Assembly: GCA_914767715.1 (NCBI GenBank)
Contig: OU612071.1
Location: 5,394,001-5,458,000 of the forward strand
Length of the DNA: 64,000 nt
Direction: 5' to 3'
DNA from: Membranipora membranacea
Lineage: Eukaryota > Bryozoa > Gymnolaemata > Cheilostomatida > Membraniporidae
Shown here: one piece after another, positions 1 to 13,100 of the stretch
Layout: each line of letters opens with the position of its first letter
How positions within the stretch are numbered: position 1 is the first letter of the stretch
The notes under the pieces: model-generated
Told to the model about the DNA's origin: nothing
Database searches by the model: none
Seen by the model: the letters and a program-made list of their open reading frames with translations, nothing else
Position numbers and translations under genes: made by a program

Positions 1-3000
1 TCTCTGACAGCAGCGAGCAGAGCAAGCTCCGCCTCCTTCTGATCAGCTGACTCCTGTAGGTCGACAGCGCTCACTAAGTCAGCGTTCTCTGATTCGCTGA
101 GTGATTTATCAGCTGCCATACCTCCAGCTCGCTTCTTAGCTCTTCTGGACAGCAGACGGGCCTGTGAATCAGAGAAAAATTCAACCATGTACAACATAAA
201 CAACTTTGATGCGTTCAAATAAGAAACTAGTATTACAGAATATATAGATGTTTATTTCTAATGATAGCTTCCATTGCAGCTTCACTTAGAACAGACTCTA
301 ATAAAATTCAACCACAGAATCAAAGGTTTAAAGGACAACCAAGGTTTCGCAGCAATGCATTAATGGGTAGCAAATAATGTGCTGGGCAGCATCAGCTTTG
401 TGCATTACGCGATGCAAAACTCAAAGTAGTTGCTGACTCTAAGCTGGGTAACACATCAGTTAAGGGGAGGTTCCAAGACTTTGCTGTAATAATTATAGAG
501 TGCAGGCTAAATAATAACAGGAACAGGAAACTGCTATGTGGTATTCTCTTTTAGCTGAGTTTGAGTACCTGATGGAAGAAATGTTTCACAAGAATTCTGG
601 CTGAATAATCATCCGAATTATATTTTGTCTTGTCCCCCATGCAGAAGGTACAATCTGCTATTAATCAATGGCCATCAATGAGAAGTTGTTTGAAACCTTG
701 GTTGCCCTTTAAGGTGATGGGCAATGATTTTGAAACGAAAGCCCTCTAACTTACTGGGGTGATTTATTGAAAACTTTGACAGCAGGATTATATTTATTGC
801 AGTTATTTTTGAATCACTTTTTGTGCTCTGCACGTTGTTTCTATATGTGTTGTTTATATGTATCTGAGCATTTCATCGGGGAATAAAAATCTGCTGTCCA
901 AACCAAGATGTGCACAATTTTCAATCAAACAAACTAAGAATATACCTTGAGATTGTCTGCTCTCTTCTTAGCCTCAGCAGCCTTGTCCTGTTCAGCCTTG
1001 ACTACCTCGCCTGCAGCGTCCTCCCCGATATTCAGTCTCAGTTTCCTCAGCCTCTCAGCTACATCTTCGTTATAATGCTGATCTAAGGCTCTTTCATCCT
1101 CAGCGGCCAGTCGGTCCTGAGTCTCAGCTAACATCTTTTGCTGTTGAACAGATAAATTAATATGAATTAGCAAGCAAATTTAGAAAGTTTTCCTTGAGAA
1201 ACAATTGTATATTATTTAGCATTCCATTTCTTCTTGCTAGAACTACGCTTTCAGCTCCCTTGCTTGGTCAGAGTGAGGTGATGAAGAAATCGTAATAAAA
1301 AGTTTAGTTAAGTAATATCACAATTATAAACATCCATTGAAACGAAGCTAGGAAACAAAAACAAGTTGGGGAAGTGTAATGTAATGTAATGATTCAGAAA
1401 TATCACAGTTCGTGTTGATCAATATTTTATGACATTTTTATACTAATAATCAAAAGCCTAATTTCAAGTTAGTTTACAAACAGTTGGATATTGTCCATAG
1501 ACAGTTTTGGAGCCTCTGTTCAAGATGAGCCAATTTCAGCTCCTTTTTCCTAAGCTGTGTGTGATAAAGAGTACCCAAACGGCGAGAGGACAGCTCCGAA
1601 CGGAGGCTTGAGTTCGAGCTTAACAAACTGTCTATTAATTTATGACGAACCTGTTGCAGAGCGAGTAGTTTCATATCCTTGTCTAACTCATCGAAGGCAG
1701 GTATAACTATGTGAGGTACAGCGTCAGCTCCGACTCCGAGCTTGTTAGCTTCAGCTATATGAGCCTTCTGTAAGTCCTTCTTCTGTTTACGACGCCTACA
1801 AAAATGTGAAAAGAAACCTATTCATTTGCGTAAACATGGAGTTTAGGTTTCAGATATAATTAGTATAGTTTGAATTTTTATCAAAAAACTGTAAGCTTGG
1901 GTGTTCATGGTTAATTTTATCTGAAATAAAGGTCATAAATGGATACATTGATAGCCAATGTTTGGCCATAGATTTATGATATTACTATAGATGGGGAGAG
2001 CTTCAGCCTTCTTCTGTTTACGAGGTCTGGGTAAATAATTGAATCATTTAATTTCTTAAATAAATTAATATTTGAATATATAATAGAATAATTTACATAT
2101 TAATAGAACATTTAAATAGTTAATAAAATATTCTATTCCATTTTCTTTCTGTCTTTTTCTTTCTTTTTTCTGGCACTGGGTGCAAAACATTTCTGATGAG
2201 ATAACTTTGGTTGCCAATAAAAGGATATATATATATTATAATAAAAATATTTTAAAGCATGACATATATTTTGTTACAGATGACTTCAGGGTTTTTCCAA
2301 ATGTCACTGCCTACTGCTGAAACTTAGCCATGTTGCTGGCAATGATATTTTTTCATTAAAAACCATTCAACTTGCTTGGGCAGAGTCGATTTAAAAAATG
2401 CCATGCCACTTGAAATGTTCACAGAAGTTCAATTGCATTGGCCTTTTTTCAAGAGTACTATGATCATCAATAATTTCAATAGAACATTTCTGAAACACCG
2501 TTTTACATGATTCTCACGAACTGTAATTTAATGAAGTAAAATATCCTATGCATAAGTTTCAATTTTCAATATAAAGACACATAATTCCTATTTTCAAACA
2601 ACCTACCTGTTGATAAGCTGATCTTGTAGTTTATGCAGTTGTTCCTGTTTCTGCGTCTCGAGTTTATCAACGATGGCGTTCAGATTCTTAGAGTGATCCA
2701 GAATAAGTTTCTCAGCCTCTTCTGCGTTAGTAACCTTAGATAACTGCTCCTTGAGAGCCTGGTAAAAGTGGATCAAATTGTAAGAGTGATTGTGAAAGAT
2801 TCTGGCTTTTTGGTATCATTCTAGAGTTCTCAGTCTAATCTTGAATGTTATCCTAGGTTCATTAACAGCCTGGGGCCGGGTTTCAACTGGTTATCACTCA
2901 AACTTGTAATAGGAAGATGATTTTTTCCCATAATAACTTTTCAAAGCACCAAACAAAATTGACAAATCAATCTAACAGGTATAAAATTTTACAGAATATC

Positions 3001-4125
3001 TTCATCATTAATTCACGATTTTCTAGAGCTTTGCATGAGCACCAAGTGACAATTCAAAATAGTGTGATTAATTTTATCGTCTTGGCAACCCTGTAGACTA
3101 GTAGGTAGCAATCATACATACAATAATAATGTATATTGAACTAGGTGCCCATTTTGCAAAGTTTTTTTGGCTTATTCTGAAAAACATTTGAAAGAACTGA
3201 GATTTATGCCAATAAAAGTGTATAGTTATGTATATATATATGTTTTAAAAACTCAATACCTGTTTAGCGCTGTTGATGGCGTCTGATTTCTTGTCTGCTG
3301 TCCTGTTTAGAATACTGTTAATATCATCGATCTCCTGAGTCCTGAGCTGTGACTCCAGTTTACTGGCTTCATAAGCCTGCTTCTCAAACAGCTGTCGTCT
3401 CAACTATAAATGTAGAGTAATATTTGTTATATTCATGACATTGTCGTAGTTTAGAGCAATTGGTAGGGGAGGCAAAAGAAAACCTTGAGGGTGTGAAGCA
3501 GCACCAGGTTAATCCCAGCCTCTAAAGCGTTGTAATGATATAAATAGCAGTGGAAGCTGATTCTGACATGGAATATTCAATCATAGCATTTTTAAGCCAC
3601 TCTAATGAACATTCTAGGGGAGGCAGAGCGCCCCTGCCTCCCCTGGACATACGGTCCAGAATGATGACCATAATAATTTAAATATTGTTTTTTAATTGGT
3701 TTATGAATCGAATATGAAGTCGATATAAAGGTATAACATCCGATGAATAGTCTGGATAAGAGAATAGGCATTCCCATTGATGGTTGTCCAATATTTTTAA
3801 TTCAGCCCGTGTGTTTTTACTATACCAGACCACAGCTTTCAATGGAGGGAACTACTATTGAACAGTTTGACGGGCATAAGTCTGTAAGCTATTTGAAAAG
3901 CAATTTTCCTGGTTTATAAATTTAATTGACTCGAGTTTTATAAACCATTACCCCTTATGATACTGACCTCTAATTTATCTCTGTCTGACATGGTTTTACT
4001 GGCCGGCTGTTTCAGTCTACTTGTGTTGATGACAGCGGTAGACTTTGGCGTTGCGTCACCAGCTTGTATGGATGTGGAGGCAGCGGATGATTGCTGTAGT
4101 GATGTTGTCTGTTTTACCGCAGCAG
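1..4125 (-). CDS. Exons 1-6: C-terminal charged coiled-coil tail
   Basis: Exons are 1-161 (cut by the window edge), 946-1140, 1651-1795, 2607-2758, 3260-3403 and 3968-4125. The peptide is rich in Lys, Glu, Gln, Ala and Leu with heptad spacing, for example the stretches ELRTQEID-like in exon 5 and EEAEKLILDHSKN in exon 4, so it should form long helices in the cytoplasm. A basic cluster RRRKQKKD spans exons 4 and 3. Exon 6 begins with a Thr/Ser/Ala/Gln-rich low-complexity stretch before the helix starts. The donor of exon 3 reads CAG then GTTCGT, which is weaker than the others, but it is the only choice I found that keeps the frame into exon 2. The tail continues leftward beyond the window. 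Introns between these exons (400-810 bases) hold nothing recognisable except the exon relic at 1990-2026. Confidence 0.85.
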
Positions 4126-7100
4126 CTGAAAGTATATCAAAGGTTGAAAGTTGATATATCAATGTGAATTTATTGTGGAAGTATCGGTTATGGTAATAAA
4201 AAATGAGACATACTTAGGATTGACTATGGAAAGCTGGTTGCCTCAGTGCAACTTGGTACACTATGGAATAGTTTTTGCCTAAATAATAGGTATACGATCG
4301 TTCTTACATAGATAAATATCTGATTTCACTCTTAAAAAGATGGTGTGAAGGAGTGACAACAAACACACATCCTAAGTGTTTGTATAGTTACAACTTTCTG
4401 TTATAATTTGATCAAAATAACCTAGCAAAGCAATCACCTATATTTGGCAAAATTGAAAAGCATTTTTACAAGTATTACACATTATTGAGTATGTTTGGAC
4501 TTCATATATTGAGATATGTGATAAATACCGGGTTGGTTGACAGTGATCTGAGTAACTCCACCCATTCCAGCATTACCAGGTGCTCCCGCACCACCAGCAC
4601 CAGCGTGAAGGTGCATATTGTGTTGTCCTGAAATAATATATTAAAGATTTATTTGAATATATATAATGTAGTATTGAGTGGAATATTTGAATCATGTAGA
4701 AGAATTATATTAATACGCAGTGAACCCGTATTTCTTACTACGGAAAAACATCCTAACAAGTGAACTTTATTAATCTTTTATCAATTGTAAAGACAATAGT
4801 AATATGAAAGTTTCATGTCATCGTAGTTGTCCTCTCATTGTACATGTGGAGATAACTCTACCCAATACCAACATTTTATCATAATTTTTAATCTTGTTCA
4901 TGAATCGGCTCTGAACTTATCATAGTCAAATTCACATTCAGGAAAGCACTCCCTTGATCAGTTGTCAAGTAATTAACATATACAAGTGAATAAACAAATT
5001 AATGAAATTACAGGTACTTTAATTATAGAAACAAGAAGAAATAACAAAAAATAGAACCTGTTAAACAACCTGTACACTCACCTGCCAGACCGTGCAGTAG
5101 ATCATGACTGAGTACAAAGGGATTACCCGACTCTAACATAGCGAGAAGCTGTTTGAGCAGGGGAACTAACTCCTGATCCGATGAGCTCGATGTCAAATTC
5201 AGTTCTCCATATACTCCGGAGAGCAGGCAGTCAAACGATCCTAGTGAAGGGGAAATAGGTAAAAGAAGTATGTTAATTGCCTATATTTAAAGTTATTGTA
5301 CTTAGGCACATTTCGCTGCCAGAACAAAAGGAGTATTTAGATGAAATATCACGGTTGTTTGGAGCAAGCCTCCAACAAGAAATTTCAATGGTTGACTGAC
5401 AGGCTCTCGAAACCTTCTTTGCGGCTGTGGAGGGACTCTCTGGTCTGCTACAAGGAGTCCCAAGCTTTTCAAATGAAATGAAGACGGAATCGTGAGTTGC
5501 CAAACTAGAGGATTAACCAATATTCATATATCAAGGTTTATAACATTGGTACTTGATAGAATTGAACATAACCATTAATTACTTATCACTTGGCCTGAGG
5601 CAACAGTCAACTCTAAAGATTGCAAAAGATCTTTATGTAAGACTGTGAGCTTTAAAATTAAAAAATACAGGGCGCTAAACATATTTACGGTTATTAGCTG
5701 TCCTACCTGCGATAGTAGATGTACCAGTCAGTAGTTCCTTAGCTTCGTTGGCCAGTATCTCGGCGATCTCTCTGAAGTATTCTATGTGAGCCTTATTCTG
5801 AGATATTAGCTCTAGACGACTCCACAGCTGATCACAGACCTCACCGTGCTGTCTCATTCGAGCCTGTCGGTATCTCTGTGTAAGAAAATATCAAACAGAG
5901 ATATTTAATGCAGGTTTACATTATATCAAAATCAATTAATTATACTATTTTTAACAATAATTAATTTGATAATGGTTTTTAATTATAAATAATAATTGAA
6001 GACTATTGAAGTTATTTATTTATTTTCATCTTATATTTATATTAAATCTTTTTTATTACATTTCCATTGCTTATTTATAGGCATGGTACTGTGGAAAAGA
6101 CAGCAAAAGCTTTCGTGAACGGCAGGTCTACAGACCTGAACTAAAATTTTACAGAATACAGCATACATTTTATATGCATTAAATGTAGTTAGCTCATGCC
6201 CATTGAACCTACTTCCATACATCCAGAATGATGCAAGAAAGGACTATTTTTACCAAAGCCAATATCTTATTTCATTTATAAGGTTTCTCATGACTGCAAA
6301 ACACATCTCCCCAGATATACCCAGAACCATATAAATACGCTTCAAACCACCAACAAAGAAAATAGCCATTATGAGAAGAAAAAAATCTCCACCATGACTG
6401 AAAAAAGCAACCATCACCTTAGGTCAACTTACATATTTGAACCTCAACATCATAAACTGTTAGCAGATGAATGAATATTTACAAGAAGGTTTGATTTAAT
6501 CAGCACGACCAATGCATTTCATAAATCAGATTGAATGCCAGTAATTTTATGGGAATTGAAGCCTCATCATGACAGTCAATCAAGCGGTTTATCCTCACAT
6601 ATAATCAATCTCTAGCGCTTTACCTAGATCATGTAAGATCCAATTTGCCTACAATTGGAGTACCCTCCCCCCCCCCCCTCAAGCTGCGGGCCGCACACCA
6701 GTAGAATAGGTCTACAACTCGAATGCAAACAAATGGGATCGTTCTTGATCTATGTTTTACCTGTGTAACGACAGCCTCAGCATCAGGATTCATGGCTCCA
6801 TCTAACTCTGCTAAATGATCCTGATATTTATTCTCTTCATTTGTCATCTTAGTCAGGAATTTCTCAACAACCTGCATGATATAGTTGGTTCAAAGATAAG
6901 TTCTCGGGATTGAATTCATACCACAATATATCGGTTTGGTTTATTTTTCATCTTTCTAAGATATATTATGGGCAATCATCTTTCTTGGCCAGGAAAGAAT
7001 GCGCAGTAATAGCACAGGTAGGATTAATAATGAAATGCTGTGAATCAAAATATCAAGTTGGAATGTTATAAAAACCAAGTTGTCCTAGAGCCTTGCCCAT

Positions 7101-10100
7101 ATTTTAGACTGAGTTTTCATGAGAAGAACTTTCGCCTTAATGCGGGGTAAATATTCTGAATGTCTCAATGGCCAACAACCCAAATGCCTGCCAGTAAGCC
7201 CTTTAGACGCTTGGTCCAGAATATTCTGACAGTCTAAATGGTTAAATAAAGACTCTGAATTACCTAGGGATATTCAATATTTGGTTGAAATGTTCGCTAA
7301 CAAGCCCTTTACATATTCCTACCTCAGTTAGTTTCTTATGAGTGCTCTGGTGTAGCAGTGAGTGGTCATGCTCTGGGGTATCGACCTCTGTGAGTATAGC
7401 GCAGACATCCTGGGGAAGTAAGTTAGAGAACTCCTCCTCGGCGTCGCGTCGTCGCTGTGTCTCTCTCTTCTCTGATTCGTCAATCTCACTCAGTAACTAG
7501 GAAATTGTGATAGTATTATATAAAAGCAGTTTCACAGTACTTAGTTACTGAAAATCTATTTCAGTTTACCCGTTGAAAGTCACAGTACACAGAACATTAT
7601 ACTTTGACAGGGTTATAACATGAATAACTCATACATAAATTTCATGATTTTCTGAATTAGATAAGTATAGTATAGTTTACAAATCTCAGTTTACTGCTCA
7701 AACAAAAATTACCAACTACGCTGTAAAGACCTGCCTGGCTTGTATTCACAATATTGCAACATTAAATCCTTGTTTATCCACCTGGGGCCTTGAAATACTA
7801 CTAGTCTGCAAATGCTGAAATGAGCAGATGTGATTTGGTTTTGTGAAGTATGCATACTCACTCCTTGCATGGTGGCCAGTTGTTTCTTGACACTGTTCAT
7901 TTTCAGGTGCTCAAAGTTGAAGAAGATCTGATTGGCCAGTTTCCTCTCCACTTCCATTAGCTCCGCCTCTTTCTGTTTGACACGCCTCCAGTGTGACTTC
8001 CTTGCAGCTGTCTCCTCTTGAAGCATGGCTAGGGCTCCTATAAAAAGAGAGGATAGCGATAAAATACTATTGTAAATTTAGATAAAATAGCTCATATACT
8101 GCTGGGCAATCTAGCCTGCTAAAACTAATGCCCATCACTTCCCCTCGAAGTGACGGAAAGATCGTCTGATTATCGTCCAAGTCTCAGGCCAGTCTTTTAT
8201 CTTTCATGACAAACAAACCTGATTTTTTAAACCGAAAAGCGGGAATTCAGGCACACTGCATAACAACACTTTATTGGCAGCTCCATCAATTTTATACAAA
8301 ATAAGTTTCATGGAAATTGAAATGGAAAACTTCAATAACAAATTGAAATTTCACGGGTAAATACATACCGACAGGTGCCTTCCTCTTCTTGTGACCTCCT
8401 GAGGATAGAGTGACGGGTATGACTACGCCCGTCTCCGGGTTAGTTCTTACTCCAGTTACAGGGCTAAGCTCTGCTGTGATTGGGTCTACAGCTAATACTC
8501 CTATAGTGATAGGGACGAGGCCTGTACCATCAGGGTGCTCCATAGTGCCTCCTAGTGGCATTATCTGAGGGAAAAATTGTTAAATTATTTTATGGTTGTT
8601 CGCTGGATACAGTATACAACAAAAAGTATACAGTTCTAAGAATTGAAGCATTTCCAGACCAAAGTAACAACTGGTAATCCAATTGTTCCTCGATTTTATC
8701 TGATTTTGGCATACAATGGCGGGTATGCAAGATTTCTGCACTATCTGAAAGGCTCAATGTGGTTTACTGTTACAATACTTTGTTAACAGGTCATTTACTG
8801 CAAATGTATGACATCGATCGTGAATAATTTAAAAGATTGTCAACAAACCCAATATGAGTCTCAATAAGTTACCTGTCCGGATAGTTTATCTTTCTCCACA
8901 CCGAGTATAGGCACCTGTAGTCCTGATCCTCCGATCTCCTCCATAGTTGTACCAATAAGTATGGGGAGAAGCTGTCCAGTACGTGTGAACTCGTACATAC
9001 CTACAATACATAAAAAGGATTGTTTTCAGATTCCTCTTAAACATCTAATTTCTGTGGTATGAATCTATTTGCCAATATACCTATTCAAAGATCTTTATTT
9101 TACCCAACGGACAATTCAATTCTTCAAGCTGTCTTTTTTTCTCCATCTGAGCTACTCCTTGAAGCAGGCGCTCGATGACTTACACCAAGAGTAAGGTGGG
9201 GTGATGATCACACACTTAAGAGCCTTGGCAGTAATAACGAAACAATTCATCGTGAAAGATCTGATATTTTTCATTGTGCAAGATGATTTAAATCAATGCC
9301 AACTCACCAGGAGATCCTCCAGTTCGGGCGAGTAAAGCAGCTCTCTCCTCTCGTCTCTTGACGTCGTGTTCTGCTAACTTCCTGATGGAATGTAGCCGAG
9401 ATCTCGCTGTCAGCAACTCCTACAGGAAACATACGAAACCAAACAGTAAAAAAAACTGTTGCAATGAGGGTTGTTATAAGCAGCTAAGGAAATTGGAGGT
9501 TTGTTGGTAACTAATATGGTTGTACTATTTTTTTCAATTAACTTTCCTAATGATCCTATCTCAACTCCTATTGACATCAGAAGACCAAATATGACATGAT
9601 ATAAAACAGCAGAAGTATCCCTGATGGATCGAGTATGGATTGATTCCCGTAGTATAAGTCTCCCCAGAAGTAATTTAGTTTTATGACCAGGGGTCGATTT
9701 TCATAATGAGAAGCAGACTTGATTAACTCTAACCCTCAGAGATTCACATGATGGTAGTTTAATCTCTGGTCTGGGTTTTATCTATATTTATTGATACATA
9801 CTTTGAAAGCAGCTTCTGATTCTGTCTCCTCCATACGAGAGTTGACTGGTTCACCATTAGCTGGTCTCGTAAATATCACATCGGCAAAGTTTCTCAGAGA
9901 TTCCCTCAAGCGTGACTCGACAGCGAGAAGAGTAGAGTTCAGGAATGCATCATAACCTCCGCAGGCAGGGATTATCTGTGGCAACAACAGAGGAATCAAA
10001 ATTTAACAGAGTCATAACTATTAATTACCTGTCTTGACATGGTTTATTAGGTTCGATTAGGGGGGGGGGATAACCTTACTCTTACACACAATACAATACG

Positions 10101-13100
10101 TTGTTTGGCAAGGCTGCATGATGCCATATTATGAACATCTCATAATGAATAAAGATAGTGGGTACCTGAACCCCAAAAAATATGTCTTGCAGATGAGTTG
10201 AGTATAATATCAATTATTGATCAATACATCATTGAAGCTAATATTGGAATAAAGTTTTCCATTAACAATAATGTGAAAACCTTAAGGAGTCGAGAGGCGA
10301 AATTTTTTTCATATTTGATTGTGCCTTCACCTGATCAGCAGACTTGTATGTGCTGTGAATCCTGATTGGTAGATTGCTCAGTTTGTCAGTATATGTATCG
10401 TAAGGTACGATTGGTTGATTTCCGTGTTCAGTCTGTTTAACTCCGCCCACTGGAAGTACTCTGCCAGTTGATGGACAGATGGACACGCCTATAATAGGCA
10501 CTGGTGAGCTGGAAGACTCGTCAGACATCAAAGAACCAGCCTGGAAATAATGATTACGTTTGATTAACCCCAAAATAAATTAGAACAGGTGAAGCACATA
10601 TTCAAATTTATATAGAACATAATTTATTAAACATTACAGATCTGAATACTATATTGGTAATTATAACTTACAAGCTTTCTGATATACTTATTTTACAGCG
10701 TTGTCAAATTATTTAGGGCACTTAAATGTGGGAATGTTCTTGATTGACTGACAATAAATAAACAAAAGATTAGATGAATTTCCAATCGATATTCATTAAA
10801 ATCATATGTCAGGAGTTATCCACTTTCAAGGCCCGGAAGAAAACTTTGCACGGAAACAAGTCCCAAATTCAGTACATTGTACTCAACTAGATGAACTAAT
10901 AGTATATCTTACCTCGATAGCGATAGGCAGTCCAGTAACATTATCAGAGTGAGTACCAGACACAGGTAATACTGCTCCTGTCTCAGGATGGATTGTTACG
11001 GCAAGTATTGGGGCCTGTAATGTAGAAGAGAAACAGAATGTTGAACAGCCTAATAAATCATATTACAATGGCAATTTTTACAATTTGTTCATAGCCTTAT
11101 GTTGGCTCTGATTCGGTATGAATCCTTTGAATCTACCTGATGCCCATCTAACAAGCGATAGCTTACTCACAGCCTATGTAATGTATCAAAACAAAGGTAT
11201 AGCATTATAGCGTATATAATACTAATAATTATTATAATAAACATCTTTTGACATTTGGAGTTGTCAACCTTTTTATCATGTGAACACAATTATGATAGTG
11301 AATTGGAATTTTTTGGAAAACTTGCTGAGAATGGATAAAGTGATTTGATTTTGATCTCAAGTGAGTAATTTCTTACATTATCCAATAAAAATACTTTCAA
11401 GTCTTTCACTTCTCTACAATACCCCAGTGTGTATCGGTAAAAGCATCGACATTTCATATATATTATAAATACATATCATGAATGCAAAACTAATCTGTGA
11501 TGAGAAGCCGAACCTGTAGTCCAGTGTCTACACACGGTACAGCGTTGTTATATCTGAGATCTGACTTCCTGTCTAATGGTTTCAGTTTAGTCTCTGTCGG
11601 TAGTCCAGTAGCTGGGTTTATCGGGTAAGGGATGAACGGTATCAGTATCTCCTTCATATGACGAGCTTCACCTGCAGAGAAAAATACATATTGAATGTGA
11701 ATACTCAAAAAATCCATCAGGAAACAGCTAACAATCTATTTAATATTAAAGACTTACAACAAACACTCTCACCAACATCTCTTGAACTAAACTCTGTATT
11801 CTTTGAAACATGCAAGTTGTGGAACCAGTTAGTCTAAGTACATGACCGTATGGCAGCCCTGTTTACCCATGTGTTGTGTCAAACGCCATAAAAAATGAGT
11901 AGTAGTCCCAGATTTCAGTCCTTAAACTCGCCAAAGACAATAATCCATTGGAAATTCATGATAGCAAAGTATGTTTTAGGAGGGAGGTAGATTAAATAGC
12001 CATCTTACCAGCAGCTGAATCCACAGTGAATATAAGCCTTGAGCTGATTGGATCAAAGTTCACATTACCCTCAATGGGCAGAACCTTTCCTGTCTGTGGA
12101 TGTAAGAACCACTCATCTGGAACAGGTGTTACAGTACCATCAGCCAATCGCATTGCAGTGCCAGCTTGTGGACGGAGCAATCCGGTAACTGGGTCATGAG
12201 TTAGCAAATCAGGTTGCAGTATTGCCATATCTACACCAATCAGATCTTGCAGCTTAGCTGGGTCAGATGTACCATTGTACACAAGTTGACCTCCTGTAGC
12301 TTTACCGAGGACTCCCCAGGCTCCGACTCGGACGCACTCATTCTTAGTCTCCTCTCCTAGAGAGTCGAGCAGCACGCTCACCTTACCGGCAACCTGAGAA
12401 GTAAATACAGTATTGATTAATTGATTGATCTTGTAGCTGGCAACAGCGGGCAAGGGTATGGGGTCACTACCCCACACAAGTCACCGTTAAAAGGGTGGTC
12501 AAGTAGGACCTAGTGTAAAAAAGGAAATAAGGAAGGGAAGGAGTGTTCAAGAATTGAAATATGTACTGCCTTCTACTTTAGGTAAGGCTAACAAATATCT
12601 CTGCAATATTTTTGTCCCGAACATCAAATGAAAATTACCACTTGAAAGCAAAAAGAAAAGGCGTAGGCATAGAGTGCCAGAACTTTTTATTTACTAGAGC
12701 AGTAATGTAAGGTTGCCAGAAATTACCTGCTGTCTAAAAACTTTGAACAGGCAATTCAGGTCGGACTATTACTGACAATTTGACAGTTGAAATGCAGAGT
12801 AAGAGACAAAGGGAGACAATTCCATTTGTTGGCAGAGTTTTCACTCAAACTTCAGGCCAGACTGACCTGTGTGTGCTGTTCCTGATCAAACGATCCGTCT
12901 TTCTTCACCAGTTGATTTCTATGTAATTTCTCAGCGTGACCTTGAAGTAATGTCATAACCTCTTTGAGTGATGAGTCGACAGCGACCTGATGATTTTCTG
13001 AGTGACGAGATTCTTCATCCATCAGATTTGTCTGTCTGTCCAGAGCAACCTGGAACCTGGTGCAGGGAAGAAGAAGAAATGGTGAAACATCAAACAACAT

